This document shows, in pieces, positions 6,289-13,278 of a DNA stretch of 16,970 bases. How positions within the stretch are numbered: position 1 is the stretch's first letter; each line of letters begins with the position of its first letter. A model generated the notes under the pieces. It was not told the DNA's origin. It worked only from the letters and a program-made list of their open reading frames with translations, and did not search any database. Source of the DNA: Chloroflexota bacterium (GTDB taxonomy: Bacteria > Chloroflexota > Anaerolineae > Anaerolineales > Villigracilaceae); assembly GCA_016191895.1 (NCBI GenBank), contig JACPVD010000027.1:1-16970 (forward strand), written 5' to 3'. The translations under genes were made by a program, and so were the position numbers.

Positions 6289-7581
6289 ATGCGAATTCTC
6301 GTCACCGGCGCAACAGGGTACATCGCCAGCAGATTGATTCCCCAACTGTTGGATCGTGGCCACGAAGTCTGCGCCCTGGCCCGTCACCCGCATCAAATCG
6401 GACCTCGAAACTGGTCGGCCCAAATAAGCATCTTCCCCGGCGACGTTTTGAATCCCGCCTCCCTCGCGCCTGCATTGAAGGATGTTCACACCGCATACTA
6501 TCTCATCCACAACATGTCCCTGGGACATGGATATACCCGCGTCGAATTGCGGGCGGCGCAAAATTTTGCCAAAGCCGCGGAAGAGGCCGGCGTTAAACAC
6601 ATCATTTATCTCGGCGGTCTTGCCGACCCCGAGCAGCACCTCGCCCCGCACATGCGTTCGCGCATCGAAACGGGAGCGACCCTGCGCAAAGGCAGCGTTC
6701 CTGTCACCGAGTTTCGCGCCAGTGTCATCATCGGTTCCGGGAGCATTTCCTTCGAGATGATCCGCTTCATGACCGAGCTATTTCCCGTCATCCCCGCCCC
6801 CGCATGGATAAAACACAAATCCCAGCCCATCGCCATCCAAAACGTGATCGAGTATCTCCTCGCCGCATTGGATAACCCCGACGGGCAGGGACAGGTCTTC
6901 GAGATCGGCGGCCCCGATATCACAACCTATCAGAACCTCATGAGCCGCTACGCTACCCTGCGTGGACTCAAACGCCGGTTTCTCATCCTGCCCTACATCC
7001 CCGCCTGGTTCATGGCGCTTGGCATCGGGCTGACGACTCCCGTCCCGCGCCGCATTGCGCAGGCATTGACACGCGCTCTTTCCAGCGACAGCGTGGTTCT
7101 GCATCACGATGCTTTAAAAATATTTCCAAAGACAAACTTGATCGATTTTGAAACCGCCGCAAAAGACGCCCTCTCGCATTTGCATCCACTCAGAATCGAG
7201 CGCGTGTGGGAAACTGGAAAACACAAAACGCTCAAACACGAAGGGTTCTTTATCGATCATCGTCAAATCGAAGTCGGGATCGCGCCCGAAAAGATATTTG
7301 CAGCGATCGAAAACCTCATGCCCTCGACGTTCGTCGTCGAAACCGCGCGGGCGAATCAATCCCTGCTGACGCGTTCGATGCAAAACATCCCCGGCGAAGC
7401 GTGGCTCGAATGGCGCACAGACCAGGATGAAAGTTCAACCCGCATAATCCAGACCTGTTACTTTGCCCCCCGTGGTACCGGCGGTTTTTTGTATTGGTAT
7501 TTCCTGCAACCTTTCTGCAAGATATATCTGCAAAGGCTGTTGAGTTCCATCGGAACCAAGGCGCTTCGGGTCCGGGCTTGA
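6289..7581 (+). CDS. NAD(P)-binding SDR-family protein (copy 2, shortened paralogue)
   Basis: A 430-residue paralogue of the preceding gene. The Rossmann motif TGATGYIAS replaces GYVGG, and the segments AYYLIHNM, VKHIIYLGGL, VPVTEFRASVIIGSGS, FEMIRFMTE and GGFLYWYFLQPF line up with copy 1. It lacks about 55 residues in the C-terminal half: the Trp-rich region of copy 1 (WLYMDWSWVLRGW up to the EVEKNRL region) has no counterpart, the two being joined across NLMPSTFVVETARANQSLL. The start chosen is ATG 6289, 6 nt after the stop of copy 1; a TTG at 6283 is in frame but less likely. The pair looks like a tandem duplication followed by divergence. Function unknown. Confidence 0.83.
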   Translation: MRILVTGATGYIASRLIPQLLDRGHEVCALARHPHQIGPRNWSAQISIFPGDVLNPASLAPALKDVHTAYYLIHNMSLGHGYTRVELRAAQNFAKAAEEAGVKHIIYLGGLADPEQHLAPHMRSRIETGATLRKGSVPVTEFRASVIIGSGSISFEMIRFMTELFPVIPAPAWIKHKSQPIAIQNVIEYLLAALDNPDGQGQVFEIGGPDITTYQNLMSRYATLRGLKRRFLILPYIPAWFMALGIGLTTPVPRRIAQALTRALSSDSVVLHHDALKIFPKTNLIDFETAAKDALSHLHPLRIERVWETGKHKTLKHEGFFIDHRQIEVGIAPEKIFAAIENLMPSTFVVETARANQSLLTRSMQNIPGEAWLEWRTDQDESSTRIIQTCYFAPRGTGGFLYWYFLQPFCKIYLQRLLSSIGTKALRVRA

Positions 7582-7597
7582 GTAGCCGCGGAACGTT

Positions 7598-7624
7598 CCG
7601 AAGTAGAACTTCGGGAGTCTTTTC
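7598..7624 (+). terminator. Probable intrinsic terminator after the SDR pair
   Basis: CCGAAGT (7598-7604) and ACTTCGG (7608-7614) form a perfect 7-bp stem with a 3-nt loop, followed by GAGTCTTTT. It lies 16 nt after the stop of the second SDR gene. The T tract is short and interrupted, so efficiency is uncertain. Confidence 0.6.
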
Positions 7625-7677
7625 GATTCGTTCTTTTAGCGGCTCTGCAAGTTGTCTGTTGTTTCGAAACTTGGTGG

Positions 7678-7683
7678 TAAAAT
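7678..7683 (+). promoter_or_regulatory. Possible -10 element of the B12 operon
   Basis: TAAAAT ends 14 nt before helix P1 of the cobalamin riboswitch. TTG-rich sequence lies upstream but no -35 at proper spacing stands out. The call rests on position and the -10 match alone. Confidence 0.35.
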
Positions 7684-7697
7684 AAAAACAGAAAATA

Positions 7698-7857
7698 CGA
7701 TCAGCAAGCGGCGAAGTTGGTGAAAATCCAACACTGTCGCGCAACTGTGAAAGTAGTCAAGTAGTTGAATGGTTGAATAGTCGAATAGTTGAAAGACGAA
7801 ACGGCTGCAAAACCACCAGACTACACAACTACAAAGTCAGGTCGCCCGCTCTGGTCG
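7698..7857 (+). promoter_or_regulatory. Cobalamin riboswitch
   Basis: The core GAAGTTGGTGAAAATCCAAC then CTGTCGCGCAACTGTGAA (7713-7751) matches the conserved GGTG..AAtCC..CTGtcCCGCaACTGTaA stretch, and AAAGTCAGGTCGCCCGCT (7833-7850) matches the 3' B12 box. P1 closes as CGATCAG (7698-7704) with CTGGTCG (7851-7857), with one G-U pair. It should turn off the btu-cob operon when cobalamin is plentiful. The peripheral arm that usually carries CCACTG and GGGAAGG is not seen; an octamer array occupies that region. About 140 nt separate the aptamer from btuF and hold a terminator, a palindrome and the ribosome site. Confidence 0.93.
7753..7832. repeat. Octamer array inside the cobalamin riboswitch
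   Basis: Six octamers run from 7753 to 7800: GTAGTCAA, GTAGTTGA, ATGGTTGA, ATAGTCGA, ATAGTTGA, AAGACGAA. In the same register, after two unlike octamers, come CAGACTAC (7817-7824) and ACAACTAC (7825-7832), which are inverse complements of the GTAGTC and GTAGTTG wording. The array fills the variable region between the two conserved halves of the aptamer. Confidence 0.7.
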
Positions 7858-7922
7858 GTTCTACCACTCTCTCGCGGAAAGGAGGTGGAGGACGGCACAG
7901 TTTCGGATTGCCTCTCCAACCT

Positions 7923-7945
7923 CCCCAGCCCTTGCTGGGGATTTT
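7923..7945 (+). terminator. Terminator-like hairpin downstream of the cobalamin aptamer
   Basis: CCCCAGC (7923-7929) and GCTGGGG (7934-7940) form a perfect 7-bp stem with loop CCTT, followed by ATTTTGATT. It probably is the expression platform. GGAGGTGGAG (7881-7890) can pair, with one bulge, with CTCCAACCTCC (7914-7924), which overlaps the 5' foot of this stem and could act as the alternative fold. Confidence 0.65.
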
Positions 7946-7951
7946 GATTCT

Positions 7952-7977
7952 GTAATGCCGACTTAAGTCGGCATTAC
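7952..7977. repeat. Perfect 26-bp palindrome upstream of btuF
   Basis: A self-complementary sequence with no loop, centred on ACTTAAGT (7961-7968), with arms GTAATGCCG and CGGCATTAC. It lies between the riboswitch terminator and the GGAG of btuF (7990-7993). Such symmetry fits an operator for a dimeric regulator or a dispersed palindromic repeat; no U tract follows. Confidence 0.85.
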
Positions 7978-7998
7978 CAATACATTTCAGGAGAAACC

Positions 7999-8982
7999 AT
8001 GTTACGCAAGACTTTGTTAATCACCTTACTGATCATCGCATCGCTCACCGCCTGCGGACCTTCGGCGACAGCCATCCCGACGGAAAAGCCCATTGCAACC
8101 GAACCCGTTACATCGGTCCCGACGGAAGCGCCCGTGGATTCATCGATTACCCTCACCGACGGACTCGGACGCGAAGTCAAATTGGACGCGCCCGCGCAAC
8201 GCATCGTGGTTCTCGCACCATCGCTGACGGAATTTGTCTTTGCCGTGGGTGCGGGAAACCAGTTGGTGGGCCGCGACGATCTTTCCGATTTCCCCGCTGA
8301 AGCCGCAGATGTCGCCAGCATCGGCTCCACGTTCGGAGACTTGAATACTGAAGCCATCCTCGCCCTTAACCCCGATCTTGTGCTGGCGGCAGAGATCAAT
8401 ACCCCCGAACAGGTGAAAGAATTGGAAGGCCTGGGATTGACCGTGTATTACATCTCCAACCCACTGACATACGACGAACTGTACGAACAGGTGAAACTTT
8501 TTGGGCAGTTGACCGGGCATGAGGAAGAAGCGGCCGCGCTGGCCGAGGCGCTTGCGGCGCGGGTCGAGGCGGTGAAATCCGCTGTTGCGACCGCCGCAAC
8601 GAAGCCGACCGTCTTTTACGAAATCGACGGCACCGACCCTGCCAAACCGTGGACGACCGGTCCCGGCACATTTATGGACACGATGATCACGATGGCGGGC
8701 GGCGTAAACATCGGTGGCGTGTTGAGCGACCCGTTCGCGCAGATCAGCGTGGAGGAGATCGTGGCGCAAGACCCGAACATCATCATCCTCGGCGATACGC
8801 TATATGGCGTGACAATTGAGTCAATCGTCGCGCGCGCAGGCTGGGCAGATTTAGCCGCCGTGAAAGAGGGCAGCATCTTCGCTTTCGACGACAACCTTGC
8901 CAGCCGTCCCGGTCCGCGTTTGGTGAATGGGTTGGAAGAGTTGTTGAAGATATTGCATCCTGAATTGGCGGTAACGCAGTAG
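7999..8982 (+). CDS. btuF: BtuF-like corrinoid-binding lipoprotein
   Basis: A 327-residue solute-binding lipoprotein: signal peptide with lipobox LTAC and Cys19, a Thr/Pro/Glu-rich linker (about 23-48), then a type III (helical-backbone) periplasmic-binding fold. The opening TDGLGREVKLDAPAQRIVVLAPSLTE and the ILALNPDLVLAA strand are typical of the BtuF/FhuD/FepB family. GGAG is 5 nt before ATG 7999. Being first behind a cobalamin riboswitch and followed by btuC and corrinoid salvage enzymes, it very probably binds cobalamin or cobinamide rather than heme or a siderophore. Confidence 0.92.
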   Translation: MLRKTLLITLLIIASLTACGPSATAIPTEKPIATEPVTSVPTEAPVDSSITLTDGLGREVKLDAPAQRIVVLAPSLTEFVFAVGAGNQLVGRDDLSDFPAEAADVASIGSTFGDLNTEAILALNPDLVLAAEINTPEQVKELEGLGLTVYYISNPLTYDELYEQVKLFGQLTGHEEEAAALAEALAARVEAVKSAVATAATKPTVFYEIDGTDPAKPWTTGPGTFMDTMITMAGGVNIGGVLSDPFAQISVEEIVAQDPNIIILGDTLYGVTIESIVARAGWADLAAVKEGSIFAFDDNLASRPGPRLVNGLEELLKILHPELAVTQ

Positions 8983-9078
8983 CAGGTAGACGAGGAAACA
9001 CGGAGGCAGGTACACATGGAAGCAAGCCCCTGTCTATTTGTCTATTTGTCTATTTGTCTATTTGTGTACCTGATACAT
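8983..9078. repeat. Array of twelve octamers between btuF and btuC
   Basis: Starting at the first base after the btuF stop, the spacer divides into twelve octamers. Six purine-rich ones (CAGGTAGA, CGAGGAAA, CACGGAGG, CAGGTACA, CATGGAAG, CAAGCCCC) are followed by four perfect copies of TGTCTATT (9031-9062), then TGTGTACC and TGATACAT. CAGGTACAC (9007-9015) and GTGTACCTG (9064-9072) are a 9-bp inverted repeat enclosing the perfect copies. The array contains GGAGG (9002-9006) 9 nt before ATG 9016, which is out of frame with btuC. Confidence 0.8.
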
Positions 9079-9083
9079 TCCCC

Positions 9084-10079
9084 ATGCGCCGTTACCCGTT
9101 TCTTTCATCTTTCGTCATTCTTGCTTTCGCATTGTTTCTCAGCCTTGCGATTGGTTCGGTGTTCCTGCCGTTGCGTGAAATCCTTGCCAGCCTGCAAGGG
9201 AACGGGTCGGACTTGGCAGAGAACATATTATGGAAGATCCGCCTGCCGCGCACGGTTCTCATTGCATTGACCGGCATGGCGTTGGGCGGAAGCGGCGGGG
9301 CGTATCAGGGACTGTTCCGCAACCCACTGGCTGACCCGTATTTGATCGGCATCGCTTCAGGCGCGGGGCTGGGCGCGGTCGTTTCGATGATGGCGAAATG
9401 GCCCTATTCCTTTTGGGGACTGATGGCGATTCCGCTTTCGGCATTCATCGGCGCGTTGCTCACCGTGACCATCGTGTATTTCCTCGCCCGTGTCGGGCAG
9501 ACGGCTCCGGTGACGAATTTGATTCTGGCGGGGGTGGCGGTCTCATCCTTTGCCACGTCTTTGATGTCGTTCATTATGTTGCGCTCGGATGGCGAACTGC
9601 GCCGCGCAATGAGTTGGCTGATGGGTGGATCGATCCAACTCGGGTGGACGTCCGTGCTGGCGATGTTGCCGTATCTTATCGTTGGATTGGGGGCGCTCAC
9701 CCTGCATGGGCACGCGCTCAACCTGTTGCAATTTGGCGATGAGCAGGCGCAACAACTTGGATTGAATGTTCAGCGAACGAAGCAGGTGATTCTTATCGCA
9801 TCGTCGTTGGTAACGGCGGCGGCAGTTTCCTTTACGGGCATCATTGGCTTCGTTGGGCTGGTGGTGCCGCACATCATGCGCTTGTGGTTCGGCGGCGATT
9901 ATCGACGTTTGATTCCGCTCTCGATTCTTGGCGGGGCGACAGCGCTCCTTGTATCGGATGTGATCGCGCGTGTCGCGCTCGCGCCGCAGGAACTACCCGT
10001 TGGCATCGTCACCGCATTGGCCGGCGCGCCGTTCTTTTTATGGATTCTGCGTAGCACGAAAACGCAGGGATTATGGTAA
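9084..10079 (+). CDS. btuC: BtuC-like corrinoid ABC transporter permease
   Basis: A 331-residue FecCD-family inner-membrane permease with about ten membrane segments. Family hallmarks are LPRTVLIALTGMALGGSGGAYQGLFRNPLADPYLIGIASGA near 50-95, the coupling region with GDEQAQQLGLNVQ, and GFVGLVVPHIMRLWFGGDYR plus ELPVGIVTALAGAPFFLWIL near the C terminus. ATG 9084 has no Shine-Dalgarno; the octamer array in front carries one that serves an out-of-frame ATG at 9016. A TTG at 9054 is in frame but lies inside the array. Works with BtuF and the ATPase at 13898. Confidence 0.92.
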   Translation: MRRYPFLSSFVILAFALFLSLAIGSVFLPLREILASLQGNGSDLAENILWKIRLPRTVLIALTGMALGGSGGAYQGLFRNPLADPYLIGIASGAGLGAVVSMMAKWPYSFWGLMAIPLSAFIGALLTVTIVYFLARVGQTAPVTNLILAGVAVSSFATSLMSFIMLRSDGELRRAMSWLMGGSIQLGWTSVLAMLPYLIVGLGALTLHGHALNLLQFGDEQAQQLGLNVQRTKQVILIASSLVTAAAVSFTGIIGFVGLVVPHIMRLWFGGDYRRLIPLSILGGATALLVSDVIARVALAPQELPVGIVTALAGAPFFLWILRSTKTQGLW

Positions 10080-10085
10080 ACGGTA

Positions 10086-10135
10086 CCGCAAAGTTCACTT
10101 TGCGTTTGATTGGAAGCGCAAAGTGAACTTTGCGG
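10086..10135. repeat. 19-bp perfect inverted repeat with self-palindromic arms
   Basis: CCGCAAAGTTCACTTTGCG (10086-10104) is the exact inverse of 10117-10135. Each arm is itself near-palindromic: CGCAAAGT, two bases, ACTTTGCG. So the DNA or RNA can form one long hairpin (about 22 pairs with three inner ones) or two short ones. It lies 6 nt after btuC and has no U tract. The CGCAAAG word is shared with the array at 4695-4764. Confidence 0.85.
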
Positions 10136-10152
10136 CACATAAAGGATAACAA

Positions 10153-10674
10153 ATGAAAAAAGGACTCCTCATCGTTAACACCGGCGACGGCAAGGGAAAA
10201 TCCACTGCCGCGTTTGGCACGGTCTTGCGTGCCTGGGGGCGCGGATTTTGCATCTGCGTGATTCAATTCATCAAAGCGGAGACGGGTCAATGGGGTGAGA
10301 TCAAGGCCGCAAAAAAGCTCGGCATCGAATGGATCACCACCGGCGACGGCTTCACCTGGACATCCAAAGACATGGACGAGACCATCGCGCGCGCCCATCA
10401 CGGCTGGGAAACTGCAAAAGAAAAAATCGCCAGTGGAAACTACGACCTGATCGTGCTGGATGAATTTACATACACCCTCGCCTACAACTGGCTCGACACC
10501 GCCGAAGTATTGGAATGGCTGCGCCTCAACCGCCCCTCCAACCTGCATCTGGTCATTACAGGCAGATCTGCCCCTGAGGCCTTGATCGCACAAGCCGACC
10601 TCGTGACCGAGATGGCGCTGGTCAAGCATCCGTATGAGCAGGGCATTCAGGCTCAGGCGGGGCTCGAATTCTAA
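10153..10674 (+). CDS. cobA: Cob(I)yrinic acid a,c-diamide adenosyltransferase (CobA/BtuR/CobO)
   Basis: A 173-residue cytosolic ATP:corrinoid adenosyltransferase, of normal length for the CobA type. It transfers the adenosyl group of ATP to cob(I)alamin or cobinamide, so imported corrinoids become coenzyme forms. The P-loop is GDGKGKST at 11-18; [19 protein letters not shown] and LVITGRSAP are further family marks. AAAGGA lies 6 nt before ATG 10153. It follows btuC after a hairpin repeat. Confidence 0.95.
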   Translation: MKKGLLIVNTGDGKGKSTAAFGTVLRAWGRGFCICVIQFIKAETGQWGEIKAAKKLGIEWITTGDGFTWTSKDMDETIARAHHGWETAKEKIASGNYDLIVLDEFTYTLAYNWLDTAEVLEWLRLNRPSNLHLVITGRSAPEALIAQADLVTEMALVKHPYEQGIQAQAGLEF

Positions 10675-10677
10675 CCA

Positions 10678-10747
10678 TGTCATGCTGAGCGAAGCGAAGT
10701 ATCTCTATGACAATCCCAGAGACCCTTCGCTATCGCTCAGGGTGACA
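10678..10747. repeat. 70-bp imperfect palindromic repeat before cobT
   Basis: The left arm starts TGTCATGCTGAGCGAAGCG (from 10678) and the right arm ends with CGCTATCGCTCAGGGTGACA (to 10747). They pair over about 29 nt with a few mismatches, around a short loop near 10710. The CTGAGCGAAGCGAAG wording is of a dispersed REP-like type and resembles the repeat at 2720-2822. It begins 3 nt after the cobA stop. Confidence 0.7.
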
Positions 10748-10763
10748 CATCGAAAGAGACACA

Positions 10764-11825
10764 ATGAACATCACCGAAACCATTAACCAAATCCAACCCC
10801 TCGACCAAGTCTCCATGCAGGCGTCGCGGGAGAGGCAGGATCAACTGACCAAGCCCGCTGGCAGTTTGGGACGCTTGGAGGAACTGTCGATTCAACTGGC
10901 GGGGATTCAAGGAAAGGCGTTGCCCACGCTCAAGGAAAAAGTCATTATCACGATGGCGGGCGATCATGGAGTCGTTGCGGAGGGAGTCAGCGCATACCCG
11001 CAGGAGGTTACGCCGCAAATGGTGTTGAATTTTCTACGCGGCGGCGCGGCGATCAACGCGCTGGCGCGTCATGTCGGGGCGCGAGTCGTTGTGGTGGATA
11101 TGGGAATCGCGGCGGAAATCGAAGATGTGAGCGGGATCCTGATTCGGCGGAGAGTCGGATCGGGGACGATGAACCTGACTCAAGGTCCAGCCATGAAGCG
11201 CGAACAGGCGGAAGAATCGATTCAAAGTGGAATCGAAATCGCGTTGACGGAAATATCCAGAGGCGCAGACATCCTCGGAACGGGCGATATGGGCATCGGC
11301 AACACAACGCCGTCGGCGGCGATTGCGGCTTGCATTCTGGGGCATGATCCAGAAATCATCGTTGGGCGCGGCACGGGTGTGGATGATGATGGGCTTGCGC
11401 GAAAAGTGAACGCGGTGAAACGCGGCTTGAAAATAAACAAGCCCAAGTCAGAAGACGGCCTGGATGTACTTGCAAAGGTGGGAGGTTTCGAGATCGGCGG
11501 GCTGGCGGGCGTGATGCTGGGCGCGGCGTCGAAGCGCACGCCGGTGATGGTGGATGGATTTATTTCGACGGCGGCGGCGATGATCGCGGTGACGATTGCG
11601 CCGGAGTGCAGGCCGTATCTCATCTCCGCGCATCGCTCGAAGGAAAAGGGCCATGCGCTGATGTTGGAATGGCTTGGCTTGAAGCCCCTGCTAGATTTCG
11701 ATCTGCGTCTCGGCGAAGGCACAGGCGCGGCTCTCGGCATTTCGATGGCGGAAGCGGCATGCAAGGTGTTGAGCGAAATGGCGACGTTTGGCGAAGCGGG
11801 TGTTAGTGGGAAGGAGAATAAGTAA
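10764..11825 (+). CDS. cobT: Nicotinate-nucleotide:dimethylbenzimidazole phosphoribosyltransferase
   Basis: A 353-residue CobT, the usual length. It makes alpha-ribazole phosphate from nicotinate mononucleotide and dimethylbenzimidazole, activating the lower ligand. Hallmarks include KPAGSLGRLEEL, MAGDHGV near 64-70, GTGDMGIGNTTPSAA, GRGTGVDD, and RLGEGTGAALG, in which Glu318 matches the catalytic glutamate of the Salmonella enzyme (Glu317). AAGAG lies a short distance before ATG 10764. It stands between cobA and cobS in the nucleotide-loop assembly cluster. Confidence 0.96.
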   Translation: MNITETINQIQPLDQVSMQASRERQDQLTKPAGSLGRLEELSIQLAGIQGKALPTLKEKVIITMAGDHGVVAEGVSAYPQEVTPQMVLNFLRGGAAINALARHVGARVVVVDMGIAAEIEDVSGILIRRRVGSGTMNLTQGPAMKREQAEESIQSGIEIALTEISRGADILGTGDMGIGNTTPSAAIAACILGHDPEIIVGRGTGVDDDGLARKVNAVKRGLKINKPKSEDGLDVLAKVGGFEIGGLAGVMLGAASKRTPVMVDGFISTAAAMIAVTIAPECRPYLISAHRSKEKGHALMLEWLGLKPLLDFDLRLGEGTGAALGISMAEAACKVLSEMATFGEAGVSGKENK

Positions 11826-11826
11826 A

Positions 11827-11890
11827 CAAGTAGACACGTAAGCGCGTATGACCTGTGTACTTGTATACCTGACTACCTGTATACTTAAAC
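11827..11890. repeat. Array of eight octamers between cobT and cobS
   Basis: The spacer from one base after the cobT stop to 2 nt before ATG 11893 divides into CAAGTAGA, CACGTAAG, CGCGTATG, ACCTGTGT, ACTTGTAT, ACCTGACT, ACCTGTAT, ACTTAAAC. The first three read AGTAG-like; the last five follow inverse wording (GTATACCT type). TTGTATACCTGA (11861-11872) almost repeats TTGTGTACCTGA in front of btuC (9062-9073). Confidence 0.65.
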
Positions 11891-11892
11891 CC

Positions 11893-12630
11893 ATGATCCC
11901 CATCCTCGCCGCCTTCCAATTCCTCACCATCTTCCCCGCCATCATCAAACGCATGTTCACCTCGCAAGAGATGGGACGCGCCGTGGGGTGGTTTCCGCTT
12001 GTAGGCGTGACGCTTGGTTTCGCGCTCTATGGCGTGAACTATGTTTCAAACCTGATCTTCCCGCCGATGGTCGCCGCCGCGCTGACTCTTTTCGCATGGA
12101 TCGCCTTTACGCGCTTCTTCCACCTCGACGGCTTCATGGACTCGCTCGACGGTTTGTTCGGCGGCTGGACTCCCGAACGACGACTCGAGATCATGAAAGA
12201 CTCGCGCATGGGCGCGTTTGGGACGATTGGCGGCATCCTCGTTTTGTTGACGAAGTTCGCGGCTCTTTCTTCCATAAGTATTTCGACTGCGCTCAGCGCG
12301 ATCCTCCTTGCCGCTACGCTGGGACGTTGGGCATCCCCGCTCGTGATCTATGCCTTCCCCTATGCGCGTGAAGATGGTCTGGGAATCGAGATGAAACGCA
12401 ACGTGACCCTCCGCGAGATCATCATTGCCACGCTCATTGCAGGCGTCACAGCATGGCTTGTCTTCGGCTGGATGGGATTTGCCTTCATACTTGGCGCGGC
12501 AATCATCGGTTTTCTCACCGCCGCCTACGCCATGCGCCTGCTCCCCGGCCTCACCGGCGACATCTACGGCGCAGTCACCACATTGGTCGAAATGCTTGTG
12601 CTTGTCGCCTTCACCGCCATCCCAATCTGA
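11893..12630 (+). CDS. cobS: Adenosylcobinamide-GDP ribazoletransferase (cobalamin synthase)
   Basis: A 245-residue polytopic membrane enzyme that joins adenosylcobinamide-GDP and alpha-ribazole phosphate. Family motifs are visible: FHLDGFMDSLDGLFGG at about 76-91, KDSRMGAFG at 102-110, LGRWASPLVIYAFPYAR, and GLTGDIYGA near 217-225. ATG 11893 opens with IPILAAFQFLTIFP, the typical CobS start; an in-frame ATG at 11848 would add 15 residues encoded by the octamer array and is less likely. No Shine-Dalgarno is seen at either. Confidence 0.93.
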   Translation: MIPILAAFQFLTIFPAIIKRMFTSQEMGRAVGWFPLVGVTLGFALYGVNYVSNLIFPPMVAAALTLFAWIAFTRFFHLDGFMDSLDGLFGGWTPERRLEIMKDSRMGAFGTIGGILVLLTKFAALSSISISTALSAILLAATLGRWASPLVIYAFPYAREDGLGIEMKRNVTLREIIIATLIAGVTAWLVFGWMGFAFILGAAIIGFLTAAYAMRLLPGLTGDIYGAVTTLVEMLVLVAFTAIPI

Positions 12631-12654
12631 CACTTCGCCCCTGAAACCTGGAAC

Positions 12655-13278
12655 ATGAAACTTCTTTTAACTCGCCACGGCGAAACCGATCATAATCTTA
12701 ATCACCGTTATCAAGGGCAAATGGACGTGCCGTTAAATCGAACCGGCATCCGCCAGGCGGAACTGCTCGCGAAACGCCTTTCTGCAGAAAGGATCAACGC
12801 CGTCGTCGCCAGCGACCTTTCCCGCGCGGCTGAAACGGCCAGAATCGTCTGCGCCTTGCTGACAAACCCTCCCGCCATTCAAATCGACTCGCGCTGGCGA
12901 GAACTCTCCTTCGGCAAATGGGAGGGGCTCAATCAAGATGAGATCAAAGCACAATGGGGGGAGGAGGCAAACGTTTGGTATGCAGATATCGTGAATGCAA
13001 TCCCGCCGGGCGGCGAAAGCCTGTTCCAACTCTCCGAGCGCGTCGGGGCGGCGCTGAAGGATTTGCAATACGCGCACAAAAAAGACGAAATCGTCCTGCT
13101 TGTTACTCACAGCGGCGTCATCCAGACTCTGATGTGTCTCATCCTCGGCGTTGAATTGAAGCGATACTGGCAGTTTCGAGTCCTGCAAGCCTCGCTGACG
13201 ATCATCCACTTTCACGAAGCCGGCGGCGCGATCGAGGTATTTAATGATTGCTCCCATTTGAAGGAGGCGCATGAGTAA
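12655..13278 (+). CDS. cobC: Alpha-ribazole phosphatase, histidine phosphatase family
   Basis: A 207-residue cytosolic phosphatase. The catalytic RHGET has His8; Arg57 (SDLSRA), Glu83 (WRELSFGKWEG) and His152 (THSG) complete the active site of the branch. In this setting it removes phosphate from alpha-ribazole phosphate or adenosylcobalamin phosphate, the last step of nucleotide-loop assembly. By sequence alone it could be a general phosphoglycerate-mutase-like enzyme; its place between cobS and cobU decides. It overlaps cobU by 8 nt. Confidence 0.88.
   Translation: MKLLLTRHGETDHNLNHRYQGQMDVPLNRTGIRQAELLAKRLSAERINAVVASDLSRAAETARIVCALLTNPPAIQIDSRWRELSFGKWEGLNQDEIKAQWGEEANVWYADIVNAIPPGGESLFQLSERVGAALKDLQYAHKKDEIVLLVTHSGVIQTLMCLILGVELKRYWQFRVLQASLTIIHFHEAGGAIEVFNDCSHLKEAHE

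Noticed and set aside
9031..9064. Tandem octamers considered as a CRISPR array or iteron origin
   Set aside because: Units are 8 bp with no spacers, there are no cas or replication-initiator genes, and the site lies within an operon.
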